From positions 1,302,001-1,366,000 of the forward strand of contig JABFRS010000002.1 in assembly GCA_013141055.1 (NCBI GenBank): a stretch of 64,000 nt of DNA, in the 5' to 3' direction. Shown piece after piece: positions 16,879 through 26,297 of this stretch (positions within the stretch are counted from its first letter, which is position 1; each line of letters starts with the position of its first letter). The position numbers were made by a program, and so were the translations under genes. The stretch is from Cyclobacteriaceae bacterium. Its GTDB lineage: Bacteria; Bacteroidota; Bacteroidia; Cytophagales; Cyclobacteriaceae. A model generated the notes under the pieces. It saw only the letters and a list, made by a program, of their open reading frames with translations, ran no database searches and was not told the DNA's origin.

Positions 16879-17717
16879 TAATAATCAGTGCTTTTCATCT
16901 TTCTCCAGATCTTCTCCTTATTTTCAAGCTGCTTGTATCCTTTACTGATCTCAGAGAATTTAAAACTCTCTTTCGAACCAAGTGCCATGAAACCTAATGT
17001 CTCCAGGCTCTGATCAAATAATTTAAGAGCCCTGTCTTGTAACGGCTTATCAAAATAGATCATTACATTGCGGCAAAGGATAAGTTGAAACTCATTGAAT
17101 GAACTATCTGAAACCAGATTGTGAGTAGACAATATGATTTTCTTCCCAAGTTCAGAATCCAATTTTGCAACACTATACTGTGCTGTATAGTATGATGAGA
17201 AATCTCTTTTGCCCCCCGATAAAATGTAATTCTCTGAATATTGTTTCATCAGGTTCAAAGAATATAATCCTTCCCTTACCTTCATGAGCACCGCCGGATT
17301 AATATCAGTAGCATACAACAATGACTTGTGAAGAAGACCTGCCTCTTTCAACAAGATTGCCATTGAGTAGACCTCTTCTCCTGTTGAGCATCCGGCATGC
17401 CAGATCCGGATGAGCGGTCGGGTTGCCAGCACCGGTAAAACCTGTTCGCGAAGAGTCTTGTAAAAAGATACATCGCGGAACATTTCAGTAACATTGACGG
17501 TGATCTGCTCGATGAATCTGTTAAAGTAATCCTTGTTCTCGCGAAGGTTGTATCTGAACTCCGCCACACTCGGAAACTTATCGATCTTTATCAATCGATT
17601 AATGCGTCTTTTGAGAGAGGCCTGAGAGTAACTTGTAAAATCGTAGCCGTATATCTCCACGAGATCATCCATTATGAACTTTACATCAGCCTCCGTTACC
17701 TCTAGCGAATTTTCCAA
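16878..17717 (-). CDS. cheR: CheR-type protein-glutamate O-methyltransferase
   Basis: The 279-residue protein has the CheR N-terminal helical domain (residues about 10-65, with SYSQASLKRRINRLI) and the SAM-dependent methyltransferase domain (about 75-270). The SAM site WHAGCSTGEEVYSMAILL and the late motif LCRNVMIYFDKPLQ are intact. It methylates glutamate side chains of signalling proteins. It lies 3 bases after the lone receiver and overlaps cheB by one base, inside a kinase operon with no visible methyl-accepting receptor. Confidence 0.93.
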   Translation of the reverse strand: MENSLEVTEADVKFIMDDLVEIYGYDFTSYSQASLKRRINRLIKIDKFPSVAEFRYNLRENKDYFNRFIEQITVNVTEMFRDVSFYKTLREQVLPVLATRPLIRIWHAGCSTGEEVYSMAILLKEAGLLHKSLLYATDINPAVLMKVREGLYSLNLMKQYSENYILSGGKRDFSSYYTAQYSVAKLDSELGKKIILSTHNLVSDSSFNEFQLILCRNVMIYFDKPLQDRALKLFDQSLETLGFMALGSKESFKFSEISKGYKQLENKEKIWRKMKSTDY

Positions 17718-17720
17718 AAT

Positions 17721-18086
17721 CTATTTCAAGAACTTGTCCAGCACCTTCATCATTTTATCTACATCAACAGGCTTGGAGACGTAATCATCCGCACCCGCAG
17801 CGAGTACCTTTTCACGATCACCCACCATTGCCTGGGCGGTCACTGCGATCACAGGCATCTTTTTCACCTTGCTTTCGCGAATCTTTGAAAGAACTTCATA
17901 GCCATCCATTTCAGGCATCATCATATCCAGCAATACAATTCCTATCTCCTTATTATTCAAGGCCATGTCAAGACCCTCTTTTGAATTAGTTGTTGAGATG
18001 CATGTAAACCCCCGGGATTTTAAAACAGCCGATAGCGCGAAAATGTTACGATTGTCGTCGTCAACAATTAAGATTTTCTTTGACAT
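17721..18086 (-). CDS. Single-domain response regulator (CheY-like)
   Basis: The 121-residue protein is one receiver domain with the acidic cluster VDDD, phospho-acceptor Asp in LLDMMMPEMDGY (about residue 54), a conserved Thr in VIAVTAQAM and Lys in SKPVDVDKM. It has no output domain. It closely resembles the third receiver of the large hybrid kinase encoded immediately upstream (shared DMMMPEMDGY, PxIAVTAxAMxGDREK and KPVD), which suggests duplication. It probably accepts phosphate from one of the two kinases in the operon. Confidence 0.93.
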   Translation of the reverse strand: MSKKILIVDDDNRNIFALSAVLKSRGFTCISTTNSKEGLDMALNNKEIGIVLLDMMMPEMDGYEVLSKIRESKVKKMPVIAVTAQAMVGDREKVLAAGADDYVSKPVDVDKMMKVLDKFLK

Positions 18087-18091
18087 GAATT

Positions 18092-21000
18092 CTAAGGTTT
18101 GTTTAGACCTTTTTCATATAACCAGACACGAAGCAAGGATAAAAGCTGATCGATATCCACCGGCTTCGTGATATAATCGGAAGCACCCGCGTTGATACAT
18201 TTCTCACGATCACCCATCATGGCTTTCGCGGTTACAGCAATGATCGGCAGGCTCTTGAATTTAGGATTTCTTCGGATGGCAGCGGTCGAGTCATATCCAT
18301 CCATTTCCGGCATCATCATATCCATCAGCACGATATCAATCTTTGAATTACTTTCCACCTGACGAAGTGCTTCCTTTCCATCCACGGCCGTGACTATCTT
18401 CATCTGGTAATTCTCAAGAGCTTTCGTCAATGAAAAAATATTTCTCATATCATCGTCTACTACCAGCACCGTCTTGTTGCGGAGAACTTCATCGAGCGTC
18501 CCGAATTTGTGATACTTGGCAACAGCCGCCGACTGGTCATCTTTCTTCTCCATCATATGCAGGAAGAGAGAAACTTCATCGATTAACCGTTTGTAGGAAT
18601 GGGCAGTCTTGACCACGATGGAATCAGCATACTTCCTGATTCTCATTTCCTCTGCTTGCGAAAGACTTTTTCCTGTGAAGATGATGATCGGCAAATTCTC
18701 TAAACCTGCAGTCTTCTTGACAGTCTCCAGAGTATCATAGGCTTTCTGATCGGGAACACCCATATCCAGGATCACACAATCAACCGTATTTTCCTTGAGG
18801 GTCTGAATTGCATCCTTGATATCACTCTTTATGTCAAGACTGATCTCAAAGGTTTCAAGGAAATATGCAAGCGCTTTTGCATGCTTTGAATTTTCTTCAA
18901 CGATCAGAACTTTCTTGGGATGATGAGAAAGCACATACTCAATTTTCTTGAATACATCCTGAAGCTGATCAAAGGCTACCGGCTTATTGATAAAGTCGAC
19001 CGCACCCTTCAACAAACTTTCATTCTTCACCTCGTGTGATGACATGATGTGCACCGGAATATGCTTCGTTAAAGAGTTTCCCTTCAGATCTTCCATTACC
19101 TCCCATCCGCTCTTTATTGGCAACTGGATATCAAGCAAAATTCCCAATGGCGAAAATTCTTTTGCAAGCGCGACACCTTCATCGCCACGAACAGCAACAA
19201 TTCCTTTATAACCTCTTTGACGGGTGTAGTCAAGCAGTGATTTTGCAAAGTTGACATCATCCTCCACGATCAACATTACCTTGTCCCCTGCCTGGATCTT
19301 AAACCGATCATCGGGAATATTCTGAGGAATAGTGGTGCTTATATATTTGTCTTCTACCGTCAGCTTGACTTCCTTTTCTACAACAGCTTCCTGTTCCTTT
19401 TCTTTATCAGAGTTTTGTAAGATAGATTCTCGTGTAACAGGAACATAAATGGTAAAGACGCTTCCCTTATCGATCTCACTTTTCAATCGGATCTCTCCGC
19501 CTAAAAGTTTTGCCAGTTCACGGCTGATAGAGAGACCAAGCCCGGTTCCTCCAAATCTCCGCCTGGTTGATCCATCTGCCTGCTGAAATGCCTCAAACAC
19601 CAAATCCTGCTTCTCCTTTGCTATTCCAATACCCGAATCGGAAATTGATATTTTTAATAAGGATTTATTGTGATCGTCAGGAGCAATACTTAATTCCACT
19701 GAACCCTTCGTCGTAAATTTCAATGCATTGGAAAGCAAATTCTTAATGATCTGCTCAAGCCGCATTTTGTCTGTTTCAATTTTATCCGGTGTTGATGGAT
19801 TAATCCTGACCTTGAATTCAATTCCCTTCTCTTTCGCTATTGGATTGAACAACGAAGTCATGTCATTAATAATCTCTGCAACAGCAATGTGCTGATACTC
19901 GAGTTGCATTTTACCTGCCTCGATTTTTGAAAGATCAAGTATCTCATCGATCAGTGATAATAAACCATTGCCAGAACTTTGAATGACTTTTGCGTATTCA
20001 ACCTGATCGCCCGTCAGATTCTCTTCTTTATTCTCCGACATGAGTCGGGATAGCAATAGAATAGAATTGAGCGGTGTGCGCAATTCATGAGACATGTTTG
20101 CAAGGAATTCCGACTTATACTTGGCACTTGTCTCGAGCTGGTCTGCTTTTATTTTTATTTCAACATTGCGTTCATTGATCAGTTGATTTCTTTCCTCCAG
20201 CAATCTGCTGCGCTCTTCAAGTTCATGATTTGCCTCTTTTAATTCTTCCTGCTGCACTTTCAATTGTTCTTCAGAAGCTTGCAATTCTTCTGATTGCACT
20301 TCCAGCTCACTGTTTATGTTTTCAAGCTCACTGTGCTGAGCCTTTAATTCTTCTGATTGAGATTGCGTCTCTTCCAGTAGTTCCTGAAGACGTTTCCTGT
20401 TTTGCGCAGTGGAGATAGCGATACCAATATTATGCGAAATTGTTGAGAGATACTCGATGTCCCTTTTCGTAAATTCTTTAAGGGTTGCAAGCTCGATGAC
20501 TCCTTTTAAGAGCTTACCATCTAATACCGGAATGGCAATTATATGGGTGGCTTTTGCTTCACCTGTTGCATAACTGATGTAAATACTTTCAGGAGGAACA
20601 TTCCTTAGTTCAATTAGCTTACCGGAAATTGCCGCCTGTCCAATTAAGGTCTCTCCTAATTTGAATCTGGTTCTCTCCTTCTTTGGAGCATAGGCATATC
20701 CAGAACTAAAAACCAATTGATCGTCTTCTGCGAGATAAACCGCTCCAGCGTTGCTATTGGTATAGGCGGCCAGGAAAGATATTATGTCTGCCGTCAGCGT
20801 TTGAACCTCCAACTCGCCAATCATTACGTCATTCAATTTTGCAACACCAGTCTGTGTCCACTCTTTGTCTGATAGTAATGAAAAGGAATAGTCGAGCGAT
20901 TCCGCCATTTTATTTAAGGATCCTGCCACATTCCCCAACGAGTCACTTTGCTTGTCATCGACCCGGATATCATAGCTTCCCTGCGATATCTGATCAGCTA

Positions 21001-21691
21001 TGTTGCGGATAATTCCTATTCTGCGTGTTATATCTTCATCCTTCTCCTGAAGCTCGAGCTGAAGTCGTGTCCTTTCCGCAAAATCACTTTGAACACGTGC
21101 GTAGAAGAGCACGGTAATCAACAAAGCAATCAAAGCAGCTACTACTATTAATATAGGAGTAAAAGATGCAAACCTATTCATACTGGCAGTGCGGTCCTCC
21201 AATAATTGCTCTTCTCTGTCCTTGATAATTTTAATGATTCTCCTGATCTCATCCATGATCATTCTACCTGACTGCAAATCCTCCGCTTTGATCTCATTGC
21301 CCAACTGCTTTGCATCAATGCTCTTCTGAAAAAACTCGAAGCGACTATTGATAACTTCTTTTAACTCCTCGAGTGTTAGTTGCTGGCTTGAATTATCACT
21401 GGTTAGACTCTTCGCATCATGGAATGCAGCCATGGCGCGACTTTTTGCATCGAGGTACGGTTGTAAAAACTCTTTTTGTCCCGTGAGGAGATATCCCCGT
21501 TGACCTGTCTCTGCGTCAATCAAAGAAGCACTCAATGCATCCAGCTTGATGATCACCTCATGGGTATGGTTTACCATTCTTGCTCCCTGAAGCAGGTTGC
21601 TGATACTGATGAATGATGCCGTTGAGCTTACGATCAGAATAATGAGCGATGCACCAAAACCAATTAGAAGATTACGTTTAAGATTATTCAT
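18092..21691 (-). CDS. Hybrid sensor histidine kinase: CHASE3-HAMP-GAF-coiled coil-HisKA-HATPase-REC-REC-REC
   Basis: In this 1199-residue protein a first membrane helix (about 8-30) precedes a CHASE3 sensor (about 40-175, with ETGQRGYLLTGQKEFLQPY). Then come a second helix (about 180-205), HAMP (about 210-265) and GAF (about 290-420). A Gln/Glu-rich coiled coil spans about 420-515. HisKA follows (HELRTPLNSILLLSRLM near 525) and then HATPase with N, G1 and G2 boxes (about 630-745). Of the three receivers, the first (about 805-920) and third (about 1070-1190) are intact, while the second (about 930-1045) has VEEN where an acidic pair is expected. It lies 5 bases before the lone receiver and is central to the operon. 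Confidence 0.95.
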   Translation of the reverse strand: MNNLKRNLLIGFGASLIILIVSSTASFISISNLLQGARMVNHTHEVIIKLDALSASLIDAETGQRGYLLTGQKEFLQPYLDAKSRAMAAFHDAKSLTSDNSSQQLTLEELKEVINSRFEFFQKSIDAKQLGNEIKAEDLQSGRMIMDEIRRIIKIIKDREEQLLEDRTASMNRFASFTPILIVVAALIALLITVLFYARVQSDFAERTRLQLELQEKDEDITRRIGIIRNIADQISQGSYDIRVDDKQSDSLGNVAGSLNKMAESLDYSFSLLSDKEWTQTGVAKLNDVMIGELEVQTLTADIISFLAAYTNSNAGAVYLAEDDQLVFSSGYAYAPKKERTRFKLGETLIGQAAISGKLIELRNVPPESIYISYATGEAKATHIIAIPVLDGKLLKGVIELATLKEFTKRDIEYLSTISHNIGIAISTAQNRKRLQELLEETQSQSEELKAQHSELENINSELEVQSEELQASEEQLKVQQEELKEANHELEERSRLLEERNQLINERNVEIKIKADQLETSAKYKSEFLANMSHELRTPLNSILLLSRLMSENKEENLTGDQVEYAKVIQSSGNGLLSLIDEILDLSKIEAGKMQLEYQHIAVAEIINDMTSLFNPIAKEKGIEFKVRINPSTPDKIETDKMRLEQIIKNLLSNALKFTTKGSVELSIAPDDHNKSLLKISISDSGIGIAKEKQDLVFEAFQQADGSTRRRFGGTGLGLSISRELAKLLGGEIRLKSEIDKGSVFTIYVPVTRESILQNSDKEKEQEAVVEKEVKLTVEDKYISTTIPQNIPDDRFKIQAGDKVMLIVEDDVNFAKSLLDYTRQRGYKGIVAVRGDEGVALAKEFSPLGILLDIQLPIKSGWEVMEDLKGNSLTKHIPVHIMSSHEVKNESLLKGAVDFINKPVAFDQLQDVFKKIEYVLSHHPKKVLIVEENSKHAKALAYFLETFEISLDIKSDIKDAIQTLKENTVDCVILDMGVPDQKAYDTLETVKKTAGLENLPIIIFTGKSLSQAEEMRIRKYADSIVVKTAHSYKRLIDEVSLFLHMMEKKDDQSAAVAKYHKFGTLDEVLRNKTVLVVDDDMRNIFSLTKALENYQMKIVTAVDGKEALRQVESNSKIDIVLMDMMMPEMDGYDSTAAIRRNPKFKSLPIIAVTAKAMMGDREKCINAGASDYITKPVDIDQLLSLLRVWLYEKGLNKP

Positions 21692-21705
21692 AGAGTTTCC
21701 TCAAA

Positions 21706-23304
21706 CTATTTGTCGTTTCCCTTTGTGGACGGATCAAATGATCTTGTCTGAACTTCGGGAAGCACAATAATAAATGTCGTCCCTTTGTTCTCAATGCTTG
21801 TAACATCAATTAATCCATGATGTCTTTCAATCACTTTCTTTACGATCGAAAGGCCGATACCCGTTCCTTCATACTGATCTCTGGAATTCAGCCGCTGAAA
21901 TATTTCAAATATGCGCTCCTTGAATTGTTCATTAAATCCAATTCCATTATCACTGATGGTGATCCTGAAGTAAGATCCTGATGAGGAAGTTTCTGAGTCA
22001 ATCGCTTTGTGGGCAATACGTTCTGAGGTTATTCTTAATTCGCATTGGGTATTAATTCTGCAGAATTTAAAAGAATTAGCAATTAAATTCTGAAAGACCT
22101 GTTTGATTTGAACGGGAAAGCAATCAATGACAGGAAGATTATCAAGTTCGATCTTCGGATTGAGCTTCTCAACCTTCAACTCCATATCATTCAGAGTTTC
22201 CTGAAGAATCACATTGAGATCAGCTTTTACAAAAGTAGCCTCCACACCTAATGTTGAATAACTCAACAGATCATTGATAAGCTTCCTCAGACGGGACGCA
22301 GATGAGGATATCCTCTCGATAAAAGACTTTCCTTTTGGATCATCCTGGAGATGTCTTTCCAAAACAATATTACTGAACGCTTCAATTTTTCTCAAAGGTT
22401 CCTGGAGATCATGGGAAGCAATGGATGCGAACTGCTGCAAGTCACGGTTAGTCTCAGCTAACCGATCGTTCATTACTGTGAGTTGGGCAGTCCTTTCCTC
22501 AACCCTCTTTTCCAGAAGCTGAGAAGCCGTTTTTTGTTCATGGATATCCGTAAATATCCCTACCCATTTCACAATTGCTGCCCCCTTAATAATGGGAGTG
22601 AGATGAAGGACATGAAACCTATATTCTCCTGATTTCAGATTTTTGATCTTTAATTCCTTACTGTAGGATTGTTTGGAGAGAATGGCACTTCCTATACAAT
22701 TGAAAAACGTAATTCCTTCTGTCTCCGGGTAAACTTCAATGGAATTACTGTAAGAACACCAGTAATGATTGACATACTCTACGGTGCCTTCAGAATCTGT
22801 GCTGAAAGCTGCCATTGGAATAGATTCCAAAACTGACTTTAACTCCTCAACATTCTCCTTAAGAAGTTGCTCAGCCCTCACTTTATGTTCTATCTCCTCA
22901 CGCAATGATTTTTCCATCGCCTGAAGGGTGCGGGTCTGCTCAGACAACCGGGAGAACGTCTTGACCTTTAATAATAAGATGTCAGGATCAAAGGGCTTAA
23001 CAACGTAATCAATCCCCCCTGATGAATAACCCTTCGTAATGAATTTCTTTTCAACGTTTACAGCTGACAAAAAGATGATGGGTATCTCCTTCGATTTGCT
23101 GTATCCCGAAATCGCTTCAGCAACTTCAAAGCCATCCATTTCAGGCATCTGAACATCCAGGATTATAAGAGAGTATGAGTTTTTGAGTATCTTCTTAAGG
23201 GCTTCTTCCCCGGATGATGCTGAATCTACCTCAAAATTGTTTATAGAAAGAAGCGTCCTTAACGAGAATATATTTGACTGGTTGTCATCAACGATAAGTA
23301 TCAT
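21706..23304 (-). CDS. Receiver-PAS-histidine kinase
   Basis: The 532-residue soluble protein has an N-terminal receiver (about 1-118, with ILDVQMPEMDGFEV) and a PAS sensor (about 150-255, with VLESIPMAAFSTDSEGTVEY). HisKA follows with SIASHDLQEPLRKIEAFSN, the phytochrome-kinase-like variant, near residue 300. The HATPase domain (about 395-515) has intact GxGxGLSIVKK. An N-terminal receiver usually makes such kinases phosphorelay intermediates. It is the first gene of the operon and ends 14 bases before the hybrid kinase start. Confidence 0.94.
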   Translation of the reverse strand: MILIVDDNQSNIFSLRTLLSINNFEVDSASSGEEALKKILKNSYSLIILDVQMPEMDGFEVAEAISGYSKSKEIPIIFLSAVNVEKKFITKGYSSGGIDYVVKPFDPDILLLKVKTFSRLSEQTRTLQAMEKSLREEIEHKVRAEQLLKENVEELKSVLESIPMAAFSTDSEGTVEYVNHYWCSYSNSIEVYPETEGITFFNCIGSAILSKQSYSKELKIKNLKSGEYRFHVLHLTPIIKGAAIVKWVGIFTDIHEQKTASQLLEKRVEERTAQLTVMNDRLAETNRDLQQFASIASHDLQEPLRKIEAFSNIVLERHLQDDPKGKSFIERISSSASRLRKLINDLLSYSTLGVEATFVKADLNVILQETLNDMELKVEKLNPKIELDNLPVIDCFPVQIKQVFQNLIANSFKFCRINTQCELRITSERIAHKAIDSETSSSGSYFRITISDNGIGFNEQFKERIFEIFQRLNSRDQYEGTGIGLSIVKKVIERHHGLIDVTSIENKGTTFIIVLPEVQTRSFDPSTKGNDK

Positions 23305-23591
23305 CTTCCTGAACTAAATTGAAAAGCTTATCTGGATTGCTTTTAAGAATCGGGGTGTAATTAAAACCTTTGGAGAGATATATAAAACGTTTCTGCTCAC
23401 TAATTCACGAACTTCCCTAAAAATCTAATATTTGATTTAAAGGATGTTTACTGAAAAATCTGTGCCATCAGCACTGAATTATCCTTCTTCTGTAAAGAAT
23501 ATTGAAAGTTTTTTATGTAATGGAAGAAATACGCAGAATTGCGGAGTAGCAGGATGTATTCCGATCGCTATCTTGAAACAAAAACCAACCA

Positions 23592-24377
23592 ATGGAAATC
23601 CCCCTGGTAGAGGAAGAAAAGAAAAAAGACTCAGGATGCTTGCTCATGCTTGGCAAGATCACATTGATCATTGCCGGGCTATTTGTCCTTGAGTATTTCG
23701 TTCAATGGAGCTTCCATCGAGAATATCCTGCAAATGAACTAACGAAGACTTTTCTCCCATTCCAGAACAATTACCTGGCGTTTACGGACGCATTTATTAC
23801 GAGCGAAGGAATGACCAGTGCATTTTCAGACGACCTTAGCGCTACCGGAAGATTGCTGGGCAATGGAGTGCTCGTTATTGGCGTGCTCGCTATTCTTTCT
23901 GTTATCATTTTTGTGATTCCTTTCACAAAAAAATACGTCGATAATATTCTCTACTGGCTTTACATTCCGGTATTTACCGTGACGTTGATCTACAGTCAGT
24001 TTTTCCCGCCTGTAAAAACTGTTTTCGATAGTGAACATAAAAAGATGCTCGTCACCACATATTCCTGGATGTTCATTGAGAACACGATCGAGATCCCATA
24101 TGATAGTATATCAGACTTCTATTATTCTCTGGAAGATGTAAACAGTTATTCAGATTCAGAGCATGCAGAACTTGCCGCAATTTTTGCAGCTTCCGGAGAT
24201 CAGAAAATTTTTATTGGAGAAAATCAAACCGGGACTCATGCTCCAACTGATTCCACCTGGAGGATCAAGGCAAGGCGACAGCCCCAGGCGAAGTTGCTCA
24301 TTGAATCATTAAAGAAAATAACAGGTGTATTGATTGTGCCTGTGGACACTATGATGATGAATCCTCCGGTCTTTTAA
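23592..24377 (+). CDS. Membrane protein with C-terminal cytoplasmic domain, unknown
   Basis: The 261-residue protein has three membrane helices (about residues 16-36, 92-112 and 118-136) followed by a soluble beta-rich region (about 145-261) that looks like a PH-like or DUF-type domain with strands KTVFDSEHKKMLVTTY and ENTIEIPYDSISDFYY. I recognise no family with confidence. It starts at ATG 23592 and stands alone, converging on the next gene with a 10-base gap. Confidence 0.7.
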   Translation: MEIPLVEEEKKKDSGCLLMLGKITLIIAGLFVLEYFVQWSFHREYPANELTKTFLPFQNNYLAFTDAFITSEGMTSAFSDDLSATGRLLGNGVLVIGVLAILSVIIFVIPFTKKYVDNILYWLYIPVFTVTLIYSQFFPPVKTVFDSEHKKMLVTTYSWMFIENTIEIPYDSISDFYYSLEDVNSYSDSEHAELAAIFAASGDQKIFIGENQTGTHAPTDSTWRIKARRQPQAKLLIESLKKITGVLIVPVDTMMMNPPVF

Positions 24378-24387
24378 TACCATGATT

Positions 24388-25011
24388 CTACTTTTGTTTT
24401 AGATCACGAAAGAATCTTGCCCAGTTGAAGGGGTTAAGGAATGGATTCGTTCGCACCGATGACTTATCATACATGCTTTGATTGTACGAATCCATGTAAT
24501 AACGATAGTTAAGATTCCCATCCATGGGAGTTGTCCGCATCATCAATGCCATTAACTCAGCATTGAGATTTCTTTTATCAATTCCATTGGCATCCATCGG
24601 CACGTTAAGAGCGAGAATTGCCTGCTTAAAAACTTCTTCTGTGGGAATAGGAAGAACTGTAACGGTCTCAAGAAAAGTATTATCGGTCGTCATCTCCACG
24701 ATGATCGTCATGAATTCCTGAGGATAGTTTGGAACGATTATATGTTGTTTGATGTATCCCACAGCACTGATCACAACGCTGTCACCCACCACTACTGGCA
24801 GGGAGAAAAAACCTGTCATGTTGGTAGAAGTACCACGACCGGCTTTAGGAACCCACACGTGAACGCCTGGAAGTCCTCTTGTACTATCCTCACCCAAAAT
24901 GATACCGGATAATTGAATGATCCTTCTTTTTGTCTGCTGTGCCTGACTCGTCGAAACCGACATCAATCCTCCAAGCATTACTACCAACACCAACCAATAG
25001 ATTCTTTTCAT
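24388..25011 (-). CDS. Secreted carboxypeptidase-regulatory-like domain protein
   Basis: The 207-residue protein starts with a signal peptide (MKRIYWLVLVVMLGGLMSVS, cleavage after about residue 24). A CarboxypepD_reg-like beta-sandwich follows (about 33-110, with GIILGEDSTRGLPGVHVWVP and the late VGYIKQHI). The C-terminal part (about 115-207) is helical and ends without a barrel, so it is not a truncated TonB receptor plug. Likely periplasmic or outer-membrane associated; function unknown. It is divergent from the ArsR gene at 25099. Confidence 0.85.
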   Translation of the reverse strand: MKRIYWLVLVVMLGGLMSVSTSQAQQTKRRIIQLSGIILGEDSTRGLPGVHVWVPKAGRGTSTNMTGFFSLPVVVGDSVVISAVGYIKQHIIVPNYPQEFMTIIVEMTTDNTFLETVTVLPIPTEEVFKQAILALNVPMDANGIDKRNLNAELMALMMRTTPMDGNLNYRYYMDSYNQSMYDKSSVRTNPFLNPFNWARFFRDLKQK

Positions 25012-25076
25012 AGCAATGAGATCAAAGATAAAGAGAAGGCTACGAATCGCCTAACCTGTTTTACAGCAAAGGTTTT

Positions 25077-25091
25077 TTACTACTTTAGTAA
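25077..25091. promoter_or_regulatory. Perfect palindrome ahead of the second ArsR gene
   Basis: TTACTA (25077-25082) and TAGTAA (25086-25091) form a perfect inverted repeat with a 3-base spacer, ending 7 bases before the GTG start at 25099. The position fits an autoregulatory operator for the ArsR-type protein. Confidence 0.5.
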
Positions 25092-25098
25092 CTGAAAC

Positions 25099-25494
25099 GT
25101 GAGATTAAAGCACTTTAATATTGACCTGGGAGCACAGATATTTCTGGCCTGCTCCGACACTTCCCGACTCCGCATCCTGAGCCTGATTATGAGCAACGGC
25201 GAAATGTGCATCAGTGACCTGGAGCGCATTCTGGACTTTACCCAGGCAAAAACATCCCGACACCTTATTTATCTGAAAAACTCCGGAATCCTCTCCTCCC
25301 GAAAATTAAATCAGTGGGTCTTCTATCAGATCAAGGAGGAGGTCTTCGATATTCTCAAACTTATGCTTGAGTTCATCCGCCGCGATCCAGCCCTGCAGCA
25401 TGATCAGCAAATCTTTCAAACGCTTTTTACCAATCGTGAACTGGCCCTGAACAAGCTGCACATTCGCCCGTTAGGTCATGTCTCTGTTAAGTAA
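25099..25494 (+). CDS. ArsR-family transcriptional regulator
   Basis: The 131-residue winged-helix protein starts at GTG 25099. The helix-turn-helix is around residues 42-65 (FTQAKTSRHLIYLKNSGIL) after MCISDLERIL. One cysteine lies near the N-terminus (FLACSDTSR) and one in MCISDLERIL, a weak resemblance to metal-sensing members. The pattern is a classic ArsR, but no arsenic or metal gene follows, only a HAD phosphatase 21 bases downstream. The inducer is unknown. Confidence 0.88.
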   Translation: MRLKHFNIDLGAQIFLACSDTSRLRILSLIMSNGEMCISDLERILDFTQAKTSRHLIYLKNSGILSSRKLNQWVFYQIKEEVFDILKLMLEFIRRDPALQHDQQIFQTLFTNRELALNKLHIRPLGHVSVK

Positions 25495-25515
25495 TTTTTC
25501 TATTGTATTGCCTTC

Positions 25516-26211
25516 ATGAAGAAGTACTCCTGCATTCTCTTTGATCTCGATCATACCTTGTGGGATTATGAAGTGAATTCAAAAGAAACACTGGAGGCCC
25601 TATTTCATTCCCATCAGCTGCAGCAGAAAGGAATTGAAGGTTTTGAACACTTCTTTGAAAGATTTACACATGTCAATACAGACTTGTGGAAACTTTATGA
25701 CAAAGGCTTGATCGGGCAGGAAGTTATCCGGCTGGAGAGATTTCATAAAGTCTTTCTGGCATCGGGACTTGAAGCATACGAACTTTCACAGAAATTTTCT
25801 GACGAGTACCTCATCGAACTTCCTAAAAAAGAGAACCTTCTTCCACACACAAAAGAAACATTGCAATACCTCAGTGAGCGCTATCCCATGGTTATCGTAA
25901 CCAATGGCTTTGAAGAAATGCAGGGAATAAAGTTAACGTCAGGTGGCATCCGTCATTACTTTAAAAATATTGTTACCTCGCAACGTGCAGGAGACAAAAA
26001 ACCTTCCAGAAAAATATTTGATTTCGCGCTGGCTGAGATCGGGCATGATCATACAACAGCTTTAATGGTGGGTGATAATCTAATCACGGATATTGGAGGA
26101 GCACGGTCAGCAGGCCTGGACACTGTCTACTTCAATCCGAAGGGTGATCCACATTCTGAAGAGGTTACTTTTGAAGTGAGAAGTCTCCATGAGTTGAAAA
26201 ATCTTCTCTGA
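25516..26211 (+). CDS. yjjG: YjjG-family HAD nucleotidase
   Basis: The 231-residue HAD hydrolase has nucleophile Asp10 and Asp12 in FDLDHTLWDYE, motif II TNGFEE near residue 131, the motif III lysine in GDKKPSRKIF and motif IV GDNLITDIGGA near 178. The tryptophan after DHTL and the helical cap match YjjG-type noncanonical pyrimidine nucleotidases, which dephosphorylate dUMP, dTMP and damaged nucleotides. It follows ArsR by 21 bases and may be co-transcribed. Confidence 0.88.
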   Translation: MKKYSCILFDLDHTLWDYEVNSKETLEALFHSHQLQQKGIEGFEHFFERFTHVNTDLWKLYDKGLIGQEVIRLERFHKVFLASGLEAYELSQKFSDEYLIELPKKENLLPHTKETLQYLSERYPMVIVTNGFEEMQGIKLTSGGIRHYFKNIVTSQRAGDKKPSRKIFDFALAEIGHDHTTALMVGDNLITDIGGARSAGLDTVYFNPKGDPHSEEVTFEVRSLHELKNLL

Positions 26212-26297
26212 AATTGTGATAATTCCGGGTTGTTTTAAGAGTCTGGAATTGCAGACGCTCGCATTTCCACAGTATCAATTCCACCTCCTTTTTTAAT

